NCBI RefSeq assembly: GCF_014075995.1
Contig: NZ_CP055153.1
Location: 62,001 to 126,000, forward strand
Reading direction: 5' to 3'
Length of the DNA stretch: 64,000 nt
Origin: Adhaeribacter radiodurans
Lineage (GTDB): Bacteria > Bacteroidota > Bacteroidia > Cytophagales > Hymenobacteraceae
Translations under genes and position numbers: made by a program
Notes under the pieces: generated by a model
Told to the model about the DNA's origin: nothing
Databases searched by the model: none
What the model saw: the letters and a program-made list of their open reading frames with translations, nothing else
Shown: one piece after another, positions 26,852 to 37,363 of the stretch
Position numbering within the stretch: the stretch's first letter is position 1
Layout of the letters: each line of letters begins with the position of its first letter

Positions 26852-27223
26852 ATGAAAATTAAAATTCTATCCCTCTCTTTCGCTTGTGTTGTAACGCAAC
26901 TTTTTGCCGGTAATACTTCGCAAACTACCGAAGTTAGTTTAGTAGGAAAATGGAACAATTCCGGATTGATCTGGTCGTTAAATGCTGACCATACTTTCAA
27001 GTTTTTAAACGGAGATTCCTCTATTTCCGGGAAATATACCGTGGAACGCAACCAGATAACTATTGTGGATGAAGCTGCTACCGGCTTTGCCCAAACCTGT
27101 GGCTCGGATAAGAAAGGAATTTACGAATTCAGGATAGATGGTAAAACCCTGACTATTACAGAAGTGAAAGATACCTGCACTGACAGAATAGGCGAAGTAA
27201 TTGGAACTTATAACCTCCAGTAG
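26852..27223 (+). CDS. small secreted lipocalin-like protein
   Basis: The product is 123 residues with a signal peptide (about 1-20, CVVTQLFAGNT). The mature part reads LVGKWNNSGLIWSLNADHTF, SISGKYTVERNQITIVDEAA and KTLTITEVKDTC, a pattern of short beta strands with a GKW start like lipocalin-like (DUF4488/DUF5004-type) domains. The Cys pair (QTCGSDKK and KDTCTD) may form a disulfide. The two repeated inverted motifs upstream suggest regulation. It is the first plus-strand gene after the hybrid regulator. A strong terminator follows about 160 bp downstream. Confidence 0.72.
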   Translation: MKIKILSLSFACVVTQLFAGNTSQTTEVSLVGKWNNSGLIWSLNADHTFKFLNGDSSISGKYTVERNQITIVDEAATGFAQTCGSDKKGIYEFRIDGKTLTITEVKDTCTDRIGEVIGTYNLQ

Positions 27224-27381
27224 TTAATTAATTTTAAAATAGGTTAGCTATTGTTTTATATACCCCAACAACCTAAATGCTTTCTTATCTCAACTCCAAT
27301 AATTAATCCTCTTTTAAATCTTTAATTTCTAACAAGCCGTGTTTAATGTTGAAAAACATGGCATTAATAGGCGAAAAGGTA

Positions 27382-27419
27382 AAAAACAGAAGCGGGCTCT
27401 CACGTCCGCTTCTGTTTTT
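27382..27419. terminator. bidirectional intrinsic terminator
   Basis: Perfect 14-bp arms AAAAACAGAAGCGG / CCGCTTCTGTTTTT sit between the convergent secreted-protein gene (ends 27223) and the permease array (last gene ends 27500). The A-run on one side and T-run on the other allow termination from both strands. Confidence 0.85.
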
Positions 27420-27499
27420 ATACTTCAGAAATTATAGCAAATCAAAGGAATAGTAGCGTATAATTTAAATATCTCGATAAGCCTGGATAAATGTTTTGA

Positions 27500-29878
27500 T
27501 TACTCTTCTTTCAGGCAATGTACCGGGTTAATTTTAGCAGCTCGGGCGGCTTGCAGGCCCACCGTCAGCCAAGCCACTACCAAGGCTAATAAACCAGCTA
27601 CGCCAAAGTACCAGGGGTTTAATTCAATCTGGTAAGCAAAACTATTCAGCCAGTGTTTTACAAGTAAGTAACTTAGCGGTAAGGCCAGACAAATAGCGAT
27701 AATAACCAGTTTAGAAAACTCACTGGATAACAGATACACGATACTAAACTCACTAGCCCCTAAAACTTTGCGTACACCAATTTCTTTACGCCGGCGTTCG
27801 GCGGTAAAAGCCGCTAAACCAAATAAACCCAGACAGGAAATTAAAATAGCCAAACCGGCAAAGTACCGCGATAGAGCCGCTACCCGTTGTTCGGCTACGT
27901 ACTGGGCCTGGTAATCGGCATCGAGAAATTGGTAATCGAAAACAAAGCCGGGGTTAAATTCTTTGTAAAATTGCTGCAAGCGGGCCAATGTTTCTTTCTC
28001 CTGACCCGCAGCTACTTTAGCCAGAACAACGGTGGCTAACTCGGGTTCTAAAGTAAACAGCAAAGGTTCTACTTTTTCGTGCAACGATTTATAATGAAAA
28101 TCTTTTACGACGCCAATAATTTCAAATTCCATTCCGTTCGGACCTTTTACTATTTTGCCAACGGGTTCCGGTAAACTCAAAGCCTTCACGAAAGCTTCAT
28201 TTACTACTCTCTTTTTTGTATCCGCGCCAAAATCCCGCGAAAAAGTGCGGCCAGCCACTACCGGAATACCCAACGTTTCTATCAGGCCGTAATTTACCCG
28301 GATGTTATGAACAGGAATTTGTTTGCCGTCTAAAGTAATCGGGGTATTTTCGGCAGCAGCCCCAAACCCGCCAATAAATTTGTCAATCTTGCCGGAGGCG
28401 TTTACCACGCCCGGTATTTTCTTAATTTCCGATAGAAAAGTTTTTACGTTAGCGGTTACTTTTCCTTCTATCTCGAACGTAATAATCTGATCTTTGTCGT
28501 AGCCCAGGTTTTTATTTTGTACATACTGAATTTGCCGGTACACCACCAGCACCGATACAATAAAAATAATAGATAAGGCAAACTGAAACACTACCAAGCC
28601 TTTACGGGCCCATACCTCGTTGCCCGAACGGTTGAGTTTTCCTTTAAGAATAGCCACCGGATTAAAACCCGACAGATACAAGGCCGGGTAACTGCCCGCG
28701 ATAATTCCGGTGATGAACGTAATACCAAGCACCGATAAAATTAGATTACCATCGAAATGCAACGCCAACTGTTTGCCGGTAATCTGGTTAAACTGCGGCA
28801 GAAAAAGCACCACCAGCACAATAGCCAGCACCAGGGACAAACTGGTGAGCAGCAAAGCTTCGCCTAAATACTGAGAAATTAAAATTTTACGGCTGGCGCC
28901 CAGCGTTTTCTGGATACCTACTTCTTTTAAACGGCGCGAAGCTCTGGCCGTAGCTAAATTCATAAAATTAATGCAGGCAATTACCAGAATAAACACCGCA
29001 ATTAACGAAAACAGCTTTACATACTCCAGGCGCGTAGGAACGGGTACGCCATTTTCGTATTTACCATATAAATAGTGGCGGGAATAAGGCTCCAGAAATA
29101 AGGTGCGGTGCTGCGCTTTGCTGCTTTTATTTTTTAAAAAATTGGCAATTTTCTGGTTAAACAATTCCAGGTTAGTGCCTTTTTTTAAAACGACGTAAGT
29201 GTAAAAAGGCTCCGGCATGTCCCAGTTTACGCCCATGTTCATTACATCTTTCTCAAAAGCCTCAAAGTTTAAAATAAAGTCAAATTCTTCGGATGAATTA
29301 GCCGGAATGCCTTTAAAAATGCCCGAAATAAAAACCGTTTTCTTCACGCCCATGGTTTCCCATTCCACCGGTTTTCCCAGCACATTTTTAGTAGTACCGA
29401 ATAGCCTTTGCGCCATAGCTTCCGAAATAACCAAAGCATTTTTATCAATTAAAACCTGGTTTTTATCGCCTTGAGTAAGCGGAAAAGAAAACATTTTAAA
29501 ATAATCTTTCCCCACGAATTTGCCGGTAGCCCGAATGTTATTACCCTTATAATTTAAAGTAAACTTTGGAAAAAAAGCCGGGGGAGTAACCGTAGCGGCG
29601 TATTCTACTTCCGGCATTTCGGCCGCTAAGGCGGTGGCTAATTGGTGCGGCGTTTCGGGTTTAGTAGTTATGCCGTTGGCATCACGCCAGTTTTCCATTA
29701 CCCGGAAAAGCTGTTTGTCCTGCTCGTGAAATTTATCAAAATGCCACTCATCGTACACCCACAAATAAATAGCCAGCGCACAAGCCAACCCCGAAGACAA
29801 CCCAATTAAATTAATTAAGAAAGTACCTTTAAACCGGAGGAAATGGCGGTAAATAAGAAGGAAGGTATGCCGGATCAT
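27500..29878 (-). CDS. MacB/FtsX-type ABC transporter permease (array 1, gene 6)
   Basis: This is a 792-residue permease. TM1 is in INLIGLSSGLACALAIYLWV (about 21-43). A MacB-type periplasmic domain follows. Then come an FtsX domain (about 280-400) with INFMNLATARASRRLKEVGIQKTLGAS, a further helix pair (VVFQFALSIIFIVSVLVVYR), a second periplasmic domain and the C-terminal FtsX domain (RRRKEIGVRKVLGASEFSIV). The tail KINPVHCLKEE departs from the ANPV..LRSE ending of its neighbours. It is the last gene of the array, 150 bp beyond the next, and is the most diverged at its C-terminus. Substrate and ATPase partner are unknown. Confidence 0.9.
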   Translation of the reverse strand: MIRHTFLLIYRHFLRFKGTFLINLIGLSSGLACALAIYLWVYDEWHFDKFHEQDKQLFRVMENWRDANGITTKPETPHQLATALAAEMPEVEYAATVTPPAFFPKFTLNYKGNNIRATGKFVGKDYFKMFSFPLTQGDKNQVLIDKNALVISEAMAQRLFGTTKNVLGKPVEWETMGVKKTVFISGIFKGIPANSSEEFDFILNFEAFEKDVMNMGVNWDMPEPFYTYVVLKKGTNLELFNQKIANFLKNKSSKAQHRTLFLEPYSRHYLYGKYENGVPVPTRLEYVKLFSLIAVFILVIACINFMNLATARASRRLKEVGIQKTLGASRKILISQYLGEALLLTSLSLVLAIVLVVLFLPQFNQITGKQLALHFDGNLILSVLGITFITGIIAGSYPALYLSGFNPVAILKGKLNRSGNEVWARKGLVVFQFALSIIFIVSVLVVYRQIQYVQNKNLGYDKDQIITFEIEGKVTANVKTFLSEIKKIPGVVNASGKIDKFIGGFGAAAENTPITLDGKQIPVHNIRVNYGLIETLGIPVVAGRTFSRDFGADTKKRVVNEAFVKALSLPEPVGKIVKGPNGMEFEIIGVVKDFHYKSLHEKVEPLLFTLEPELATVVLAKVAAGQEKETLARLQQFYKEFNPGFVFDYQFLDADYQAQYVAEQRVAALSRYFAGLAILISCLGLFGLAAFTAERRRKEIGVRKVLGASEFSIVYLLSSEFSKLVIIAICLALPLSYLLVKHWLNSFAYQIELNPWYFGVAGLLALVVAWLTVGLQAARAAKINPVHCLKEE

Positions 29879-30028
29879 ACGCGTAGGGTTTACAGTTGAT
29901 GAGAATAGTATGGACAGAAGTAATCTAAATTAAAGGAGCAACAACACGCCGATTTTCCATAAAGAATAAAAAGAAAAACTTAGAATTTTCCTGATAATAC
30001 TACTTCATCTATTTGTTCTTCAGTCAGC

Positions 30029-32434
30029 TTACTCGCTCCGTAATGCATCTACTGGGTTAGCCACGGCTGCTTTAATGGCTTGAAAGCTTATCGTGATTAA
30101 GGCAATAGCTAAGGAGCCAACTCCGGCTACCGCAAATACCCACCAGCCCATATTAATCCGATAGGCAAAATTCTGTAACCAGGCATGCATGCAGTACCAG
30201 GCAACCGGCGAAGCCAGGAAAATGGCCACCAGTACTAATTTTACAAAGTCTTTCGATAAAAGAAAAGCAATTTGATTAATACTGGCTCCTAATACTTTCC
30301 GGATACCTATTTCTTTCCGGCGGCGTTCGGCGGCGTAAGCGGCTAAACCAAACAAGCCCAAACAAGAAACAAAAACGGTAATAGCGGTAAAAATCCCGAG
30401 AAGGGATTTCAGGTTATCTTCGGCTTTATACATGGTGGCAAAGCTTTGGTCCAGAAAAGTATATTCCAGTGGATAATCCGGTGCGAATTGGTCCCAGACT
30501 TCTTTTACCTGGTTAACGGTTGCGCCGATATCCGTTGATTTGAGTTTTACGGCTACCTTCCAGTAAGCTTGCGGATAAATATGCAAAACGGCTGGCTCTA
30601 CTTTATCATACAAACTTTTGTAATGAAAGTCTTTTACCACTCCAATAATTTGTCCTTTTTTAATCAGGTCGGGTTTTCGCCAGGTAGGCCATAGCAATGT
30701 ATGGCCCAAGGCTTGTTCGGGAGTGGTAAAGCCTAATTCTTTAGCTGCGGTTTCGTTAATAATGTAAGCGGCGGAAGTATCCGTTTTATACTCCCTGGAA
30801 AAATCCCGGCCAGCCAATAACTGCAAACCTAAAGTTTTAATATAATCATAATCTACCATTACCTGCGTAGCTTTTAACGATTTTTGCTCCCCCTGCACAG
30901 GTACTGTTATAATGCCATCACCAAACATATCACCCGGAAAACCATAACCTACCGATGCAGCCGCTACTCCCGGTACTTGCAATAACTCATTTTTAAAGGT
31001 TTCGTAGTTGTTGGTCAGGTTATCGCCCCGCATCGGGAAAAACATGATTTCTTCTTTATTAAAACCTAGGTCTTTCTGGTGGAGGTAATTTATTTGGGTG
31101 ATGACCACCAAGGCACTAATAATTAGTAAAACCGATAAAGTAAATTGTACTACTACCAACCCGTGCCGCAGCCACGGAATCTTACCCGGCCCAACATCTG
31201 CCAAAGCAACTCCTTTTAAAACTTTTAACGGCTGAAAACCTGATAAAACCAAGGCCGGGTAAAAGCCCGCTAAAAGCCCTACCACCAATGTTAAACCCAA
31301 CCAAAAAAGCAGTGTAAACGGATTACTGACGGGGTGAAACGAGATTTGTTTAGCCGTAAAATTATTTAGCCAGGGAAGGGCCAGGTAAGTAAAAGCAAGG
31401 GAAATAGCTACGCTAATAAAGGTAAGCAGCAAAGTTTCACCAATAAATTGCGCAATTAGTTGTGAACGGCTAGCTCCAATGGTTTTACGCACGCCTACCT
31501 CTTTTGCCCGCTGCAGCGATTTAGCCGTAGCCAGATTAATAAAATTAAAGCAGGCAATTAGTAAAATAAAAACGGCAATCAGGCTTAAAGCACGCACGTA
31601 CGTTATATTGCCCCTTACGGCTATATCATATTTAAATGCGGCGGAATATAAATGAATTTGAGGCAGAGGTTGTAAAAGAGGCAGATATGTGGTACGCTTA
31701 TCTTTAATGAAGGCGCGGGTATAATCCTGAAATTTGCGTTCTAAGATCGAGCTATTCACTTCCCTTTTAAGTTTTACATAGTTATGGAAGGAATACCAAT
31801 CCCAGCTTTTCAACTGTTCGTCGGATAAGCCCGTTGCTGCTAAAGGTAGTATATATGTAACTGGTAAATGAAATTTTGGATTGTTCTGAAACACTCCCGT
31901 TACCCGGAATAAATCTTTGTCTAGTCGAATTTCCTTGCCGATTGCATTTTCAGAACCAAAGTATTTCTGTGCCATAGACTGGGAAATAACAATGGCATTA
32001 GGGGTAACCAAAGCCTTATCAGCCGAACCGTATTTAAAAGAAAGTGGAAAGAAATTGAAAAAAGTAGGCTCCGCGAATATTCCCCCTTCTTCGTACAGTT
32101 CTTTACTATCCGTTTGAAAGAGAACTTTAGAAGGAATATTTAATATACGAAGGGTTTGTTCTACTTCCGGAAAATTCTGCTGCAAGGCAGTTGTAAACAT
32201 AGGTGGCGTGGTAGCAATATTGCTCACACCCTCGTTATTGGTTATTTTATAATAAAGGCGGTATACTCGTTCCCCTTCCGGAATAAAGTTGTCAAATTGC
32301 TTTTCGTCACGCACAAATAAACCAATCAGTAAACACGCCGTCAGGCCCAGCGTTAATCCGGCAATATTAATAAACGAAAATCCTTTGTTTTTCAAGAGAT
32401 GCCGCAGCGCTACTTTTAAATAGTTGTAAAACAT
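30029..32434 (-). CDS. MacB/FtsX-type ABC transporter permease (array 1, gene 5)
   Basis: This 801-residue protein starts MFYNYLKVALRHLLKNKGFS. It has the duplicated layout TM1, periplasmic domain, FtsX domain (INLATAKSLQRAKEVGVRKT), helix VVVQFTLSVLLIISALVVIT, periplasmic domain and FtsX domain (RRRKEIGIRKVLGASINQIA). It ends ANPVDALRSE. The gap to the upstream permease is 46 bp, consistent with co-transcription. Its first periplasmic domain carries a long insert (LQPLPQIHLYSAAFKYDIAV is the conserved exit). It shares the RRRKEIG form of the C-terminal motif with gene 6, so the two may be nearest relatives in the array. Confidence 0.9.
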   Translation of the reverse strand: MFYNYLKVALRHLLKNKGFSFINIAGLTLGLTACLLIGLFVRDEKQFDNFIPEGERVYRLYYKITNNEGVSNIATTPPMFTTALQQNFPEVEQTLRILNIPSKVLFQTDSKELYEEGGIFAEPTFFNFFPLSFKYGSADKALVTPNAIVISQSMAQKYFGSENAIGKEIRLDKDLFRVTGVFQNNPKFHLPVTYILPLAATGLSDEQLKSWDWYSFHNYVKLKREVNSSILERKFQDYTRAFIKDKRTTYLPLLQPLPQIHLYSAAFKYDIAVRGNITYVRALSLIAVFILLIACFNFINLATAKSLQRAKEVGVRKTIGASRSQLIAQFIGETLLLTFISVAISLAFTYLALPWLNNFTAKQISFHPVSNPFTLLFWLGLTLVVGLLAGFYPALVLSGFQPLKVLKGVALADVGPGKIPWLRHGLVVVQFTLSVLLIISALVVITQINYLHQKDLGFNKEEIMFFPMRGDNLTNNYETFKNELLQVPGVAAASVGYGFPGDMFGDGIITVPVQGEQKSLKATQVMVDYDYIKTLGLQLLAGRDFSREYKTDTSAAYIINETAAKELGFTTPEQALGHTLLWPTWRKPDLIKKGQIIGVVKDFHYKSLYDKVEPAVLHIYPQAYWKVAVKLKSTDIGATVNQVKEVWDQFAPDYPLEYTFLDQSFATMYKAEDNLKSLLGIFTAITVFVSCLGLFGLAAYAAERRRKEIGIRKVLGASINQIAFLLSKDFVKLVLVAIFLASPVAWYCMHAWLQNFAYRINMGWWVFAVAGVGSLAIALITISFQAIKAAVANPVDALRSE

Positions 32435-32480
32435 AATGGTAGTTGCTTTTAGATGAGGGTCTCAATAAAAATTTTATTTA

Positions 32481-34952
32481 TTACTCATTTCGCAAGGCTT
32501 CTACTGGGTTAGCTATTGCCGCTTTTATCGCCTGAAAACTAACCGTAAGCAACGCCAATCCCAACACCAGTAAAGTGGGCACCACAAACAGCCAGGCGCT
32601 TATCGGAATGCGGAAAGAATAGTTTTGCAGCCAGGTTTGCATGCCCCAATACGCCAATGGCCAGGCCAGCACATTCGCCACTAACACTAGTTTTAAAAAA
32701 TCACGGGATAGCAGGGATACAATGTTGGCCACCGAAGCGCCCAGTACTTTGCGGACACCAATTTCTTTGGTGCGCTGCGTAATAGTAAACAGGCACAAAC
32801 CAAATAAACCTAAACAAGCCACAAAAATGGCTAACCCCGTAAATAAACCAAAAATGTATCCGAATTGCTGGTCGGTTTGGTATTGTTGGTTAAAAAACTC
32901 ATCCAGAAAGAAATGCTCAAACGGACTATCTGGGAATAAACTCCGGTAAGTGTTTTCAATTTGCGCTATAGTATGGCTTAAATCAGAAGAATTTACTTTT
33001 AAGGCGTAATGTGTAATAGAGCTCGCATCTTCCGAAATTAAAAAAATAAGCGGGGTGTACGCTTCTTTCAGAGAACGCTGGTGAAAATCGCGTAAAACTC
33101 CAACTACTTCGTTTTTAAAGTTTTTACCGCTTCCATTCCGCATAAAAAGTGTCTGCCCGATTGCTTTTTCCGGGCTGGCAAATCCACAGGCCCGTACCGC
33201 CGCTTCGTTCAGCATAATGGGTGCTACTTCCCGGGCAGTCATTTGTTTGGCTTTTTCCGACGAAATTTTATCTCCGGCAATCACGGTTAAGTTAAACTGG
33301 TCGATAAATTCTGGCCCAACGGCCATAGTGGGGCGGTTTACTGCTGCACTGTTGGGGGCATTGGCATTACTAAAATAACGGGGTGCCCAATCAATAGCTA
33401 TGCCTGGTACGTTAGAGGTAAGCGTAACGCCACTTATGCCGGGGTAGCGACTTATTTCTGTTTTAAAAATGCTGCTTTTTTGGTAAAAAGCTAGTTCTTG
33501 TTCCAGCGTTTCCCGCCGGGCTTGCGGCGCAGCAATTATTAAGGTTTGGGTAATATCAATACCTAAATCTTTGCTGCGCATGTACTGTAATTGCCGGTAA
33601 ACCGTAAAGGTGCCCGTCATTAAACTAACAGAAGCCACAAACTGAAAAACAACTAATGATTGCCGGAGTGTTATTCCCTGCTTTAACTGACCGAGTTTGC
33701 CTTTAAGGACTTGCACTGGCTGGTAAGCCGAAAGAACCAGCGCCGGATAAAGTCCGGAAAGCAAAGCGCCAACTGTTAAAATTCCTAAAAATGCTCCTCC
33801 AAATAAGTATGGATGTTCTAGTGAAAAGGATGAAGGAATACCTACTACTTGGCTAAACCAAGGCCAACCTACTTGAACCAGCGCCAAAGCAAATGCGGCA
33901 CTCAACAAATTAAGTAAAAACGATTCCAGAAAAAACTGGCGGATTAAGTGGCTCCGCTGCGAACCTAAAACTTTCCGGATTCCTACTTCTTTTGCTCTTT
34001 CGGTAGCCTGAGCGGTTGCCAGATTAATATAATTTACATAAGCAATAAGCAAGATAAATCCCGCAATAACAGTTAAGAACCAAATTGTTTTGCCATTGCC
34101 GCTTCCAGGCACTTCGTCGGCTAGGTTAGAATATAAGTGAATACTGGTTAAAGGCTGTAAAGAAAGAATTTGTTTGTTTCCCTGATTTCCGGTTTGGTTA
34201 CCTGGGTATTTCTGCATAAACCGATGCAACTGCGTTTCCAACGCATTCACGTTTGTTTTGGGAGCTATTAAAACGTAAGTGTACCCCGCCCAGGTATGCG
34301 GCCCGCCTTCCTGCCCGGTAACGTGGCGTGAAACCAGAAATTTAAATTTTAAATGCGAATTAGCCGGCACGTCGCGGCATATACCCCGTACGGTAACTTT
34401 AAAATGATGCCCTTGGTTATGGTTATCGAGCGTAAGCGTTTTGCCCAATGGGTTTTGCTCGCCAAAGTATTTTTTAGCGGTTTGTTCCGTAATAATTACC
34501 GTATTGGGCTCATCCAGAGCAGCTGCTGAACCTTTAATAAGTGGAAAAGAAAACAAGCGCAAAAAAGCCGCATCCACAAAAAGTAAATTTGATTCGTTGA
34601 AAGCTTGTTGTGGACCATTTGTTCCTACGGTAGATACTACCCCACCAATCCAAGGGGTGGCCCGCGTAACTTCTTTTATTTCGGGAAAGCTTGCTTTTAA
34701 GGCGGTCCCAAGTTCGGGCTCTGTTTTGGCGCTCTTTTCGGTTAGTCCTTCCGCCGGGTTTTTCTCCAGTAGTAAGCGGTAAATCTGATTGCTGTTTACA
34801 TGAAAGCGGTCATAACTCCACTCAAAGCTGGTATACTGCAAAATGAGTAAACAAGCTGCCATGCCCAAGGCCAAACCAAAAAGATTAATCCCCGCTACAA
34901 ACTTATGACGCCACAGCGTACGAAAGGCTATTTTAAGAGAATGGTAGAACAT
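32481..34952 (-). CDS. MacB/FtsX-type ABC transporter permease (array 1, gene 4)
   Basis: At 823 residues this is the longest paralogue. It starts MFYHSLKIAFRTLWRHKFVA. The middle FtsX domain contains INLATAQATERAKEVGIRKV and the C-terminal one TQRTKEIGVRKVLGASVANI. It ends ANPVEALRNE. The extra length is in the periplasmic domains, for example the segment around PRYFSNANAPNSAAVNRPTM, which has no counterpart in the neighbours. The 27-bp gap to gene 3 and the 46-bp gap to gene 5 argue for one transcript. No ATP-binding protein is encoded nearby. Confidence 0.9.
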   Translation of the reverse strand: MFYHSLKIAFRTLWRHKFVAGINLFGLALGMAACLLILQYTSFEWSYDRFHVNSNQIYRLLLEKNPAEGLTEKSAKTEPELGTALKASFPEIKEVTRATPWIGGVVSTVGTNGPQQAFNESNLLFVDAAFLRLFSFPLIKGSAAALDEPNTVIITEQTAKKYFGEQNPLGKTLTLDNHNQGHHFKVTVRGICRDVPANSHLKFKFLVSRHVTGQEGGPHTWAGYTYVLIAPKTNVNALETQLHRFMQKYPGNQTGNQGNKQILSLQPLTSIHLYSNLADEVPGSGNGKTIWFLTVIAGFILLIAYVNYINLATAQATERAKEVGIRKVLGSQRSHLIRQFFLESFLLNLLSAAFALALVQVGWPWFSQVVGIPSSFSLEHPYLFGGAFLGILTVGALLSGLYPALVLSAYQPVQVLKGKLGQLKQGITLRQSLVVFQFVASVSLMTGTFTVYRQLQYMRSKDLGIDITQTLIIAAPQARRETLEQELAFYQKSSIFKTEISRYPGISGVTLTSNVPGIAIDWAPRYFSNANAPNSAAVNRPTMAVGPEFIDQFNLTVIAGDKISSEKAKQMTAREVAPIMLNEAAVRACGFASPEKAIGQTLFMRNGSGKNFKNEVVGVLRDFHQRSLKEAYTPLIFLISEDASSITHYALKVNSSDLSHTIAQIENTYRSLFPDSPFEHFFLDEFFNQQYQTDQQFGYIFGLFTGLAIFVACLGLFGLCLFTITQRTKEIGVRKVLGASVANIVSLLSRDFLKLVLVANVLAWPLAYWGMQTWLQNYSFRIPISAWLFVVPTLLVLGLALLTVSFQAIKAAIANPVEALRNE

Positions 34953-34979
34953 GACTTACTAATTTAAATAAGAGATTGC

Positions 34980-37337
34980 TTACTCGCTCCGCAAGGCTTT
35001 TACCGGATTTGCCACTGCGGCTTTAACTGCCTGCAAGCTAACCGTACACAGCGCGATAAGTAAAGTAACGGCTCCGACCAAAGCAAATATTCCCCAGTCA
35101 AGCTCGGTGCGATAAGCAAAATCCTGTAACCAGCGGTGCATCGCCCATCCGGCCAGCGGCCAGGCAATTACATTAGATAATAACACCAGTTTCAGGAAAT
35201 CTTTGGAAAGTAGCGTAACAATTAGGCGCACCGAGGCCCCCAAAACTTTGCGAATACCAATTTCTTTGGTGCGCTGCTGCACCGTAAATGTGACCAATCC
35301 AAATAAGCCTAAGCACGAAATAAAAATGGCGATAAAAGCAAACCCAGTGGCTAGCTTACTCACCAGCAAATCGCTATGGTACAAGCGTTCAAAGTTTTGG
35401 TCCAGAAAATGGTATTCAAACGGCGCTGCCGATTCAAATTTCGGATGCAGTTTTTGCAAGCTGGCAATTGCTTGCTGGGCTTGTCCGGATTTAGTTCGCA
35501 CATACACCATTCCAGCTTCTTTCGGGCGAAGCGTTATCATAATCGGCATAATAGGATTGTGCAAACTGCTAACATGAAAATTTTGCACCAAGCCAATAAT
35601 TTTACCTTCCTTGCCTTGAAAGCGCACTTTCTGCCCAATAGGTTGCGATAGGCCCATTGCTTTTAAAGCTTCTTCATTAATAATATAATTTAAACTATCC
35701 GTAGAGAAATCCACGGAAAAATTCCGTCCGTCTTTCAGCTTTGCTCCCATGGTGGGCAAAAAATTAGCATCGGCATTAATAATCTGGAAAGAAATTATTT
35801 CGTTGGGGTTCTTTCCTTTCCAATCCAGGCTCTGTGAAGTAGTAACTCTCCCTAACAATTCCTGGCTGGATTGAGCCACTTTACCTATGCCTGGTTGAAC
35901 CAGCAATTCTGTTTTATAAGCTTCAAAATGATTTAAAATACCGCCTGAACCCGGAAAGTAAATCAGGTTTTCCTGGTTTAAGCCTAAATCCTTATTTTTC
36001 ATGTATTGAATTTGCCGGTGCACGACTACCGTAGAAATAATAAGGCTCGTAGAAAGTACAAATTGAAAGATAACTAATCCCTGACGCAGATAAGCCGTGC
36101 CGGAACCAGCCTTAATAATTCCTTTTAATACCTGCACCGAACGAAACGCCGATAAAAAAAAAGCCGGATAACTGCCAGCAAGCAGACTGGTAAATAAGGT
36201 TATACTTAGTACTGCCAACAAAAAAGTTGGATGAAGAAAAGGAAGGAAAATGCTTTTTCCGGTAAGCTGATTAAAAAATGGCAAGGTGTACGCAACTATT
36301 GCTACTGCAATAACCATCGAAAGCAGGGACAGCAAAAAAGATTCAGTCAGGAATTGACTAACAAGGGAAGTCCGGCTAGCGCCGATTACTTTGCGTACAC
36401 CCACCTCCTTTGCCCGGTGCGCCGACCGGGCGGTGGCCAAGTTCATGAAATTAATGCAGGCAATTAACAGAATAAAGCCAGCTACTACCGAGAATAAACG
36501 CACATACACAATCCGCCCACCTGCTGGCTTGCCATTTTCAAACTTATCATATAAGTAAAATTCTTTTAATGGCTGAAGCATTAAAGTAGAGATAGAACCT
36601 TTCGCTTGCGTTTTTACAAAATTTTCTATTTTGCTACTCACGGCATCGGCCTGGGCATTCTCTTTTAGCAACACAAACGTCTGGATAGAACTGGCGCCCC
36701 AATCGCGGAGCCAATGATTATGCTGGAATAGCACTTCAAAAGGAAGCACGTAATCAAATTGCAAAGAAGAATTTTTAGGTACATCCTGGAATACGCCCGA
36801 TACCATAAACTTGTCTTCGTCGCCTATCTGAATTACTTTGCCTAAAGCCTGCGGCACATTCCCGAAGTGTTTTTGGGCGAACGATTGCGAAATAACAATA
36901 GCAGAAATACCCTGCAAAACGGTTTTACTATCCCCGGCTATTAAAGGAAAGGAAAACAACTGAAAAAAATTAGGATCAGCAAAGTGGCCTTGTTCTTTAA
37001 AAGCTTTGTTGCCTATTTTAAGTATTCGTTCCTGGGCGAAAGAAACCCGCGTGGCATCCACTATTTCAGGGAATTTTTCTTTTAGTGCGGGAGCCAATAA
37101 GCCCTGCGTATCCGGGCCAGTTCTCACTTCGCCGTTCGTAAAATTCAGATGGTGCAGCACTACATAGAGCCTATCAATCCGTTTATGAAAGCCATCGAAT
37201 TGCAGCTCATCTACTACCCACAACAAAATAAGCAAACTGGTGGCCAGACCCAGCGAAAGCCCGGCAATATTCAGGAAAGAGAAGCCTTTTTGCCGTATTA
37301 AAGTACGAACAGCGATTTTTAAATAATTATACCACAT
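34980..37337 (-). CDS. MacB/FtsX-type ABC transporter permease (array 1, gene 3)
   Basis: The 785-residue product is the shortest of the set. It starts MWYNYLKIAVRTLIRQKGFS. The middle FtsX signature is MNLATARSAHRAKEVGVRKV and the C-terminal one QQRTKEIGIRKVLGASVRLI. It ends ANPVKALRSE. The periplasmic domains have their own sequence (for example PFEVLFQHNHWLRDWGASSI), while the membrane parts are closely shared with its neighbours. Gaps of 26-27 bp on both sides place it in a tight operon with genes 2 and 4. Confidence 0.9.
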   Translation of the reverse strand: MWYNYLKIAVRTLIRQKGFSFLNIAGLSLGLATSLLILLWVVDELQFDGFHKRIDRLYVVLHHLNFTNGEVRTGPDTQGLLAPALKEKFPEIVDATRVSFAQERILKIGNKAFKEQGHFADPNFFQLFSFPLIAGDSKTVLQGISAIVISQSFAQKHFGNVPQALGKVIQIGDEDKFMVSGVFQDVPKNSSLQFDYVLPFEVLFQHNHWLRDWGASSIQTFVLLKENAQADAVSSKIENFVKTQAKGSISTLMLQPLKEFYLYDKFENGKPAGGRIVYVRLFSVVAGFILLIACINFMNLATARSAHRAKEVGVRKVIGASRTSLVSQFLTESFLLSLLSMVIAVAIVAYTLPFFNQLTGKSIFLPFLHPTFLLAVLSITLFTSLLAGSYPAFFLSAFRSVQVLKGIIKAGSGTAYLRQGLVIFQFVLSTSLIISTVVVHRQIQYMKNKDLGLNQENLIYFPGSGGILNHFEAYKTELLVQPGIGKVAQSSQELLGRVTTSQSLDWKGKNPNEIISFQIINADANFLPTMGAKLKDGRNFSVDFSTDSLNYIINEEALKAMGLSQPIGQKVRFQGKEGKIIGLVQNFHVSSLHNPIMPIMITLRPKEAGMVYVRTKSGQAQQAIASLQKLHPKFESAAPFEYHFLDQNFERLYHSDLLVSKLATGFAFIAIFISCLGLFGLVTFTVQQRTKEIGIRKVLGASVRLIVTLLSKDFLKLVLLSNVIAWPLAGWAMHRWLQDFAYRTELDWGIFALVGAVTLLIALCTVSLQAVKAAVANPVKALRSE

Positions 37338-37363
37338 GACATTATAGTATTAACAAAATTCCT

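Noticed and set aside
27500-29878. Possible fused ATPase in the permeases
   Set aside because: No Walker A (GxxxxGK[ST]) or LSGGQ signature occurs in any of the nine proteins.
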